Part shown: one piece after another, positions 5,546 to 11,316 of the stretch
Layout: every line of letters starts with the position of its first letter
How positions within the stretch are numbered: the stretch's first letter is position 1
NCBI GenBank assembly: GCA_035384565.1
Contig: DAOOIT010000094.1
Span: forward strand, 1 to 18,288
Direction: 5' to 3'
DNA length: 18,288 nucleotides
Source of the DNA: Planctomycetota bacterium
GTDB lineage: Bacteria; Planctomycetota; PUPC01; DSUN01
Notes under the pieces: generated by a model
Seen by the model: the letters and a program-made list of their open reading frames with translations, nothing else
Database searches by the model: none
Told to the model about the DNA's origin: nothing
Program-made: the position numbers and the translations under genes

Positions 5546-7005
5546 ACGTGCTGCTCCTCCAGCCCACCGCCCCGCGCAGCCACTGGCCCCGCGGCTCATT
5601 CCGCTCGCTCTATGTGCCCACGGGCCTCGCCTACCTGGCCGCGGCGCTCCGACGCGCCGGCCACAACGTGCGCATCCACCTGCGCGAGGAGGAGCTCATC
5701 AAGGCCCGGCTCGACTGGGCCGCGGCCGACGCGCGCCTGCGGGCGCTGCTCGACGAGTTCCGCCCGGAAGCCGTGGGCATCTCGGCCACGACCCCGTTCC
5801 TGCCCGAGGCCGCGGCCCTCGCCCGCCTGGCCAAGGAGGCGTGCGGCGGGCGCACGCTCGTCATCATCGGCGGCCCGCACGCCACGGCCCTGCCCGAGCG
5901 CACCCTGGCCGAGTGCCCCGAGCTGGATGTCGCCGTGATCGGCGAGGGCGAACGCACGCTGGCGGAACTGCTCGAGCGCGGCCCGCGGGACGACGTGGCG
6001 GGCATCTGCTTCCGGCGGAATGGCGGCGTCGTGCGCACCGCCCGGCGCGCGGGCGAGGGCGACCTCGATGCGCTCGGCCCGGTGCCCTACGATCTGTTCG
6101 ACATGGACCACTACACGCAGCGGAGCCGCTGGCTCACGCGCTGGCTGCCGCTGCGGGTGACCAACGTGCGCACCAGCCGGGGCTGCCCCAACGCCTGCCG
6201 CTTCTGCGCCGGCCACCTGGTCAACGGCCTCGGCGTGCGCTTCCATTCGGTCGGCTACGTGGTCGAGCAGATGCGGCTCGTCGTCGAGCGCTTCGGCGTC
6301 GAATCCGTGCACTTCGAGGACGACACGATGGGGGCCTCGCGGCCCCGCCTGCTGGAGCTTTGCGAGGCCATCCGCCAGGCCGGCCTGCACCGCAAGGCGC
6401 ACTGGGACGCGCGCCTGCGGGTGGACCAGCCGGACCCCGAGCTGCTGCGCGAGATGAAGGCGGCCGGCTGCCTCCAGGTGGAGTACGGCTTCGAGAGCGG
6501 CTCCGACGCGATGCTGCGCGGCCTGGGCAAGAACGCCACGCTCGAGCTGAACCTGCGCGCCGCGCGCCTCACCCACGAGGCTGGCCTGCGCATCTACGCC
6601 AACATCATGGTGGGCCTGCCGGGCGAGACCGAGGCCGACCTGCGCGCCACCCTGCGCTTCGTGCGCCGGACGCGGCCCGAGGTGCTCTCGTTCGCACGCC
6701 TCTACCCGCTGCCGGGCACGGCGATCTACAACGCCCTGTCGGACGCGGAGCGCGCGAAGCTGCCGTGGGCGGCCTACACGTACCTGGAGGACGCGAGCCT
6801 GCCCGTCAACGTCACGGCCATTCCCAGCGAGCGCTTCGCCCGCCTCTACCGGGAGATTGACAAGTACTGGCTGCGGCCCGCCCTCGCCTGGCAGCTCTAT
6901 CGCGACACCCCGCGGGAGGGCGTTGCGGAACGGCGCGATCTGCGGCGGCGGGTGCTCCGCTTCTGCACGCTTCACCCACTGCGCGCGCTGCGCGTGCCGT
7001 GGTGA
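5542..7005 (+). CDS. B12-binding-domain radical SAM protein
   Basis: A 487-residue protein. Residues 1-150 look like a cobalamin-binding Rossmann domain (MNVLLLQPT start, VGISATTPF, IIGGPHATALPE, VIGEGERTL). They are followed by a radical SAM domain with Cys215, Cys219 and Cys222 in GCPNACRFC binding the 4Fe-4S cluster. Later motifs GFESGSDAMLRGLGK and ANIMVGLPGETE are typical of the family. The classical DxHxxG cobalamin ligand motif is not seen, as in many members. Its ATG overlaps the nucleotidyltransferase stop (ATGA), so the two are translationally coupled. Members perform methylations and ring rearrangements. No SPASM domain is evident. It may tailor the precursor cores, but other substrates (lipids, cofactors) are possible. 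Confidence 0.88.
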   Translation: MNVLLLQPTAPRSHWPRGSFRSLYVPTGLAYLAAALRRAGHNVRIHLREEELIKARLDWAAADARLRALLDEFRPEAVGISATTPFLPEAAALARLAKEACGGRTLVIIGGPHATALPERTLAECPELDVAVIGEGERTLAELLERGPRDDVAGICFRRNGGVVRTARRAGEGDLDALGPVPYDLFDMDHYTQRSRWLTRWLPLRVTNVRTSRGCPNACRFCAGHLVNGLGVRFHSVGYVVEQMRLVVERFGVESVHFEDDTMGASRPRLLELCEAIRQAGLHRKAHWDARLRVDQPDPELLREMKAAGCLQVEYGFESGSDAMLRGLGKNATLELNLRAARLTHEAGLRIYANIMVGLPGETEADLRATLRFVRRTRPEVLSFARLYPLPGTAIYNALSDAERAKLPWAAYTYLEDASLPVNVTAIPSERFARLYREIDKYWLRPALAWQLYRDTPREGVAERRDLRRRVLRFCTLHPLRALRVPW

Positions 7006-7049
7006 CGGGCGGACGGCGACAGCTCGCCTGGGCAACGACGCGAGGGGCG

Positions 7050-7625
7050 TTACGTCGGGCGGGAGCGGGTGAAGCCGTGGTGGCCGAGGTGGCGGCCCGT
7101 GCTCCAGTACTGGCCGAGGATGTAGCAGAGCGGGTTGAGGCTGGTGATGGCGATGTTGCCGTCGGGGTCCAGGCACGCCTCGTCCACGTGCTGGGCGATC
7201 ACCTTGCCGCGAAGGAGGTCGTGGTCGCCGGAGGGGAGGATGTCGAGGAGCTTGCACTCGAGGTTGACGGGGCACTCGGCGATGAGGGGGGCCTTGATTC
7301 TGGCGGCGGGCACCGGGGTGAGGCCGGCGTAGGCGAACTTGTCGCCCACCTTGCGGCCGGTGGCGCTGCCGCAGCGGTCCACGACCTCGACGAGTTCGGC
7401 GGTGGGGAAGTTGACGGCGAACTCGCCGGACTCCTTGATGAGCTTGTAGGAGTAGCGGGAGGGCACGACGGCCAGGCCCACGATGACCGGCTTGCTGATG
7501 GAGAGGTTGAAGCACTCGCCGAGCACGATGATGTTGGGCGTGCCGTCGGCGGCCACGCTGGTGACGAGCGCGGCGGGCGTGGGGTACACGGGGCGGAAGA
7601 TGCTCTTGAGCAGCACTTTGGCCAT
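7050..7625 (-). CDS. Flavin reductase-like FMN-binding protein
   Basis: A 191-residue protein resembling the flavin reductase/flavoredoxin family: a PVYPTPAALVTSVAADGTPN opening typical of the split-barrel FMN fold, SISKPVIVGLAV, then SGEFAVNFPT. Such proteins bind FMN and move electrons, reducing flavin or iron-sulfur partners. It starts 18 bases after the stop of the upstream 364-residue gene and has a purine-rich AAGGAAGGGA site before its ATG, so the two form a minus-strand operon. It converges with the radical SAM gene, 44 bases between their stops. No specific partner can be named. Confidence 0.85.
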   Translation of the reverse strand: MAKVLLKSIFRPVYPTPAALVTSVAADGTPNIIVLGECFNLSISKPVIVGLAVVPSRYSYKLIKESGEFAVNFPTAELVEVVDRCGSATGRKVGDKFAYAGLTPVPAARIKAPLIAECPVNLECKLLDILPSGDHDLLRGKVIAQHVDEACLDPDGNIAITSLNPLCYILGQYWSTGRHLGHHGFTRSRPT

Positions 7626-7643
7626 CGGCGGTCCCTTCCTTGC

Positions 7644-8738
7644 CTATCCGGTCCACTTGACGCTGAGGCTGGCTTCGCCCTCGAAGGCGAGGCGCTGGCC
7701 GTTGACGGCGGCCTCGCCCCTGCCGTGGGCGACCAGGCGCCAGGGGCTGGGGGCGGGCCATCGGCCCTGGGGGGCGATGCGGTAGCGGCCCTCGCCTTGC
7801 CGGAGGAGCACGCCCTCGCTGAGGAGCCAGTAGTCCTTCGTCGCGGCCAGCGAGGTGAAGCCGCGATACCGGTCGGCCTCCTTCTCCATCTCTTCGATCG
7901 AGTCGAAGTAGCCGATGAGGTAGGCGGCGGCGAAGCTGTCGCCGGCCTTGACGGGGAGGCGGCCGAACTCCTGGATGAAGCAGATGTAGCCGCGCTGGTG
8001 GCACCAGGCTTCGGAGACGATGGCGGGGTCGAGGGTGATGCCGGCGAGCCAGGGCCTGCCCTCGCCCTTGACCTTGCGGGCGCGGATCATGCGAGAGGGG
8101 AGGGGATGGGTGCCCCGCTGGTACAGGTGCTTGCCGTCGGGCGGAAAGTCCTCGAAGAAGTCGCTGGCGGGGATGCGGCCCTCGTAGCTGAGGTAGACCT
8201 CGTCGAAGGTGTCGCCCCGTTTGTGCTGGAGGTGGCCGGGGAGGTCGGTGCGGAGGAAGACCTCGCGGAAGTCGTTCACGCTCTCCACCCGGTCGCACGA
8301 GAGGAAGTAGCGGCGGCCCATGGGGAAGACGAGCGTCTGTTCCCAGAGCGAGCCGGGCTTGTAGCCGGGCGCGGCCTGGGTCCAGCGCCACCACTGGCGC
8401 ACGGCCACGAAGTCGGGGCCGACGACGAACTCGCTGTCGAGGTGCTTGGCCTGGGTGCAGATCTGGGGGAGTTCGAGGTAGTGCTTGGCGATCTTGCCGT
8501 GGTAGAGGTTGTTGTGCTCGTAGGCCACGCCGCCCTCGGCGCCCGGCCCCATGAGGAAGTCAATGATGTCGAGTCCGAAGCTGGCGTCGCGCGCGCCGGT
8601 CCTCTTGTCCACGAGCGTGTTGGCTTTCACGCCGCTGACGTAGCCGTTCGGCCACACCTCGGCGGCGAGGCAATCGGTCTCGATCAGGATGCGCTCGTCC
8701 TGTCCGCGCATGGCCACGGGCAACTTGGCTTCGGGCAT
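7644..8738 (-). CDS. Unrecognised 364-residue protein
   Basis: I do not recognise this family. The start at 8738 is chosen because AAGGAGG lies at 8744-8750, 5 bases upstream; the open frame extends to 8795 but the extra part overlaps the promoter. There is no signal peptide. The protein is rich in Trp, Tyr and Phe with alternating beta-like segments (FVAVRQWWRWTQ, WEQTLVFPMGRRYFLSCDRV, FREVFLRTDLPGHL), compatible with a beta-sandwich fold such as those of sugar mutarotase-like or polysaccharide-processing proteins; this is a guess. It has a good promoter directly upstream and leads the operon that includes the flavin-reductase-like gene. Confidence 0.8.
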   Translation of the reverse strand: MPEAKLPVAMRGQDERILIETDCLAAEVWPNGYVSGVKANTLVDKRTGARDASFGLDIIDFLMGPGAEGGVAYEHNNLYHGKIAKHYLELPQICTQAKHLDSEFVVGPDFVAVRQWWRWTQAAPGYKPGSLWEQTLVFPMGRRYFLSCDRVESVNDFREVFLRTDLPGHLQHKRGDTFDEVYLSYEGRIPASDFFEDFPPDGKHLYQRGTHPLPSRMIRARKVKGEGRPWLAGITLDPAIVSEAWCHQRGYICFIQEFGRLPVKAGDSFAAAYLIGYFDSIEEMEKEADRYRGFTSLAATKDYWLLSEGVLLRQGEGRYRIAPQGRWPAPSPWRLVAHGRGEAAVNGQRLAFEGEASLSVKWTG

Positions 8739-8766
8739 CGCGTCCTCCTTCCCCGTTGATGCGGGC

Positions 8767-8795
8767 ATTCTACCACGGGAGCGCGGCCCGTTCAA
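8767..8795 (-). promoter_or_regulatory. Strong candidate minus-strand promoter
   Basis: Reading the minus strand: TTGAAC (8795-8790), 17 bases, TAGAAT (8772-8767). The -10 box is 28 bases before the ATG at 8738. The -35 box lies 7 bases from the left target duplication of the transposable element at 8812-9380. Confidence 0.65.
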
Positions 8796-8802
8796 GAAGG
8801 CA

Positions 8803-9389
8803 TGCTGCCTTGGGTGTGGGCCGGAATTGCGGGCAGGGTGGTTTTCTCTGGAGCCTGAAGGGCTCGCATGGGATAGCCCAGGGCAACGCCCTCATCTTCT
8901 CCCACACGTCAGGGCCTTGCAGCCCGTGAACGCGGGCGACCGGGCCGGAGCCCAGGGCGACCGGGCCGGAGCCCAGGGCGACCGGGCCGGAGCCCAGGGC
9001 GACCGAAGGGAGCCCTGGGACGGACGTCCCCGCCCGTCCAAGCCCCCGAAGGGGGCGTTTCACGCTTTGAATCGCCCCCTTCGGGGGCTCCCCCCAATGG
9101 GCCGCCTCTCCCCAGGGCTCCCTGCGGTCGCCCTGGGCTACCCTCAAACGCCCCCTTCGGGGGCTAGACCCCGACCCCCGGAAGATGTGGGCGAAGAGCA
9201 GGCAATGCCCTGGGTTGAGTGGGGTCCACGGGTCCAGCCCTGAAGGGGCGAGATTGAGGCTCTCTATTCTGCTCTTTTCAGGGCTGCCACGGGGCGGTCT
9301 GGTTCCCAGGGCGTTGCCCTGGGCTACCCCTTTCGCTCCTTCGGAGCTCCCGCAGCCACCTACAATTCCGGCCCACACCCTGCTGCCTT
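8803..9389. mobile_element. 569-bp non-autonomous element, 18-bp inverted ends, 9-bp duplication
   Basis: The element spans 8812-9380. Its ends (8812-8829 and 9363-9380, GGGTGTGGGCCGGAATTG) are perfect inverted repeats. Identical 9-bp direct repeats TGCTGCCTT flank it at 8803-8811 and 9381-9389. No transposase frame fits inside: the one long minus frame runs through both ends and both duplications, so it is not a gene. The interior holds a 21-bp tandem repeat and hairpins built on CCCCCTTCGGGGGCT and CAGGGCAACGCCCTG. The decayed copy at 2728-2996 shares both ends. The element sits between two divergent promoters. Confidence 0.88.
8935..9003. repeat. 21-bp tandem repeat, three copies plus a partial
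   Basis: The unit GGCGACCGGGCCGGAGCCCA(G) is repeated identically at 8935-8955, 8956-8976 and 8977-8997, with a diverging partial copy after. It lies inside the transposable element. The decayed relative at 2728-2996 has one related unit (near 2865), so the array expanded in this copy. Confidence 0.9.
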
Positions 9390-9417
9390 TGATTTGCAGC
9401 TCCCGGTGGGCCATAAT
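9389..9417 (+). promoter_or_regulatory. Strong candidate promoter for secreted-protein operon
   Basis: TTGATT (9389-9394), 17 bases, CATAAT (9412-9417), 53 bases before the ATG at 9471. The first base of the -35 box is the last base of the right target duplication of the element, so the insertion placed its end directly against this promoter. Confidence 0.65.
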
Positions 9418-9470
9418 GGCCCCGTGGGCGCGACCTCAGGCAACCTGTGCGGGAGACGGAGGACCAAGCT

Positions 9471-10151
9471 ATGCGGCATCGGACGCGATGGGCGGTGGGC
9501 GCGTGGGTGTTGGCGATGGGCCTGGCTGCGACGATCGAGGCGGGCGCTCCCGCCGCGGCCCCGCCGGCTCAGGAGGGCGCGATCCGGATCACGGGCAAGG
9601 TGGGCGGCCTGGATGTGGACCTCACGATCACGGGCCTCACGATCAGCGGCATCGGGGCCGCCCCCGCCCCGAGCCAGGCGCCCGCCGCTCCCGCCGCGGG
9701 GGCCAAGGCCGCGTTGCTCGCCATCTCGAAGGGCTCGATGCCCAACGACACCAACGGCGACCCTCAGGTGGCCCTCGACGACCAGGCCGAGCTGGGCGGC
9801 GTGTGCCTGAAGGTGACGTTCCGCCCGGATGCCTCGTTCGGCATGTCGCGCGCGGGGCTGAAAGACTGGCGCGGCTACGCCACGCTGAAGTTCGCCGCGC
9901 TCAACCCGGGCAAGGAGCCGCTCACCGTCGGGTTCACCATCAAGCACGAAGGCTCGAAGTCCTTCGACAAGCGGGTGGACAAGGAGATCGTCCTCGCCCC
10001 CGGCAGGAACGAGGTCGCGATCCCCCTCACGGGCATTGCCAACAACGACGGCTCGGCCGCCGACCTCTCGGCCGTGCGGCAGTGGTACGTCTCCTGCAAC
10101 TCCGCGGCGACGGTGTTCTTCGGCGACTTCGTGCTGGAGGGCGGGAAATGA
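9471..10151 (+). CDS. Small secreted beta-module protein
   Basis: A 226-residue protein. The ATG at 9471 follows GGAGGA at 9457-9462; the GTG at 9447 has no such site. Residues 1-30 form a signal peptide (MRHRTRWAVGAWVLAMGLAA). After it come an AIRITGKV...DLTITGL segment, a Pro/Ala-rich linker, and one module of about 140 residues. Module hallmarks are LGGVCLKV, LKDWRGYATLKF, FTIKHEGS, KRVDKE, NNDGSAADLS and FFGDFVLE, probably a carbohydrate-binding-type beta sandwich. I cannot name the family. The same module occurs twice in the next protein and, more diverged, at the C-terminus of the 850-residue protein. The gene overlaps the next by ATGA. Confidence 0.85.
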   Translation: MRHRTRWAVGAWVLAMGLAATIEAGAPAAAPPAQEGAIRITGKVGGLDVDLTITGLTISGIGAAPAPSQAPAAPAAGAKAALLAISKGSMPNDTNGDPQVALDDQAELGGVCLKVTFRPDASFGMSRAGLKDWRGYATLKFAALNPGKEPLTVGFTIKHEGSKSFDKRVDKEIVLAPGRNEVAIPLTGIANNDGSAADLSAVRQWYVSCNSAATVFFGDFVLEGGK

Positions 10152-11311
10152 GGAAGTCGGCAGCCGGCAGTTGGCAGCGGGCAGTCGGCAGTTGGCAGAC
10201 GGCGGCGGCCCTGCTCCTCCTGTGCTCCGGAGCGCTCGACGCGGGGGAGAGGAGGGCGATGATCCTCGAGGTGAGCAAGGGCGTGATGCCCGACTCCATT
10301 CCCGACGGGGTGAAGGGCTCCCTCGACGAGAAGCCGGAGCTCGGCGGCGTGTGCCTCAAAATGGTCTTCGACAAGGCCGCGTGGTTCGGCGACTGCCGCG
10401 CGAAAGACTGGTCGCGCTTCGCGAGGCTGAAGTTCGATGTCCTGAACCCCGCCCGGGAGGACGTGAAGCTGAACGTCACGCTCAAGCACAAGGGCAGCAC
10501 GGCCTACGAGAACCGCGTGGACACGGCGGTGGTGGCCAGGCCGGGCAAGAGCACGTGCGAGGTGAACCTGGCCGAACTGAAGAACAACGACGGCTCGACG
10601 CCCGACCTCTCGCTCGTGAAGATCTGGAGCGTGGACGGCCCGATGGGCGCGACGCTCTACTTCGGCGATTTCTATCTCGAGGGCGAGGCGGGCGCGCCAA
10701 CCGCTCCCGCAGCGCCAGCCGCCCAGCCGCCGGGCCCCGGCCAGGGCATTCGCATCACGGGCACGATTGACGTGATCGTCAGCGGCGTGGGCGACACAAG
10801 GATCACCATCGTTCCGAAGGAGGCGGGTTCGGCGGCCCAGGCTGCGCCCGCAGCACCGCCGCCCGCCGCTGGGAGACAGGCCACGCTCTGGGCATTCTCG
10901 AAGGGCGAACTCGCCCGCGATTCCGTGAACACCAGGACCTCGCTCGCCGACGACGCACGCCTGGGCGGCGTGTGCCTCAAGGCCGAGTTCGAAAAGGACG
11001 GCTTCATCGCCGACTGGGCGCTGCGGATCAAGGACTGGCGACCCTTCGCCACCCTGAAGTTCACCGCCGTCAACCCCGCCGACAAGCCCGTCTCCATTGC
11101 CCTCACCATCAAGCACAAGGGCACGCAGGGGTATGACACGCGCGTGGACCGCTCGTTCGCCCTCGCCCCCGGCAAGAACGCGCTGGAGGTATCGCTCACC
11201 GGCATTGCGAATAACGACGGCACCGCGGCCGACCTGTCGGAGGTCAAGATGCTCACCATCGCCTCGGGCGAGGCCATCACCGTGCTCTTCGGCGACTTCG
11301 TGTTGGAGTAG
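10148..11311 (+). CDS. Secreted protein with two beta-modules
   Basis: A 387-residue protein whose ATG overlaps the preceding stop. A signal peptide is likely (hydrophobic TAAALLLLCSGALDA, residues 18-32). Its n-region is encoded by six 7-bp repeats and reads SAAGSWQRAVGSWQ. Module 1 covers about residues 35-178. A GIRITGTIDVIVSG segment, an Ala/Pro-rich linker and module 2 (about 250-387) follow. Both modules keep LGGVCLK, the KDW...LKF segment, KHKG, the RVD motif, NNDG and FGDF. The second half repeats the layout of the previous protein, so the gene probably arose by fusing a module to a duplicate of it. No catalytic residues are apparent; a surface or polysaccharide-binding role is inference. 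Confidence 0.85.
   Translation: MRKSAAGSWQRAVGSWQTAAALLLLCSGALDAGERRAMILEVSKGVMPDSIPDGVKGSLDEKPELGGVCLKMVFDKAAWFGDCRAKDWSRFARLKFDVLNPAREDVKLNVTLKHKGSTAYENRVDTAVVARPGKSTCEVNLAELKNNDGSTPDLSLVKIWSVDGPMGATLYFGDFYLEGEAGAPTAPAAPAAQPPGPGQGIRITGTIDVIVSGVGDTRITIVPKEAGSAAQAAPAAPPPAAGRQATLWAFSKGELARDSVNTRTSLADDARLGGVCLKAEFEKDGFIADWALRIKDWRPFATLKFTAVNPADKPVSIALTIKHKGTQGYDTRVDRSFALAPGKNALEVSLTGIANNDGTAADLSEVKMLTIASGEAITVLFGDFVLE
10157..10198 (+). repeat. Six tandem heptamers YYGGCAG-type within signal region
   Basis: Consecutive units TCGGCAG, CCGGCAG, TTGGCAG, CGGGCAG, TCGGCAG, TTGGCAG. They begin 9 bases after the A of the ATG of the two-module protein. Six units are 42 bases and stay in frame; gain or loss of one unit would shift the frame. 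Confidence 0.9.
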
Positions 11312-11316
11312 CCGCA

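Noticed and set aside
5596..8394. Very long minus-strand open frame (932 codons)
   Set aside because: It runs antisense to the radical SAM gene and across two real minus-strand genes in another frame. It is low-complexity Arg/Pro/Ala/Gly sequence, as expected from GC-rich third positions.
8935..9003. CRISPR array
   Set aside because: The units are contiguous 21-bp tandem copies with no variable spacers.
8770..9414. Minus-strand frame spanning the transposable element as a transposase
   Set aside because: It crosses both inverted ends, both target duplications and a promoter, and consists of repeat-derived residues.
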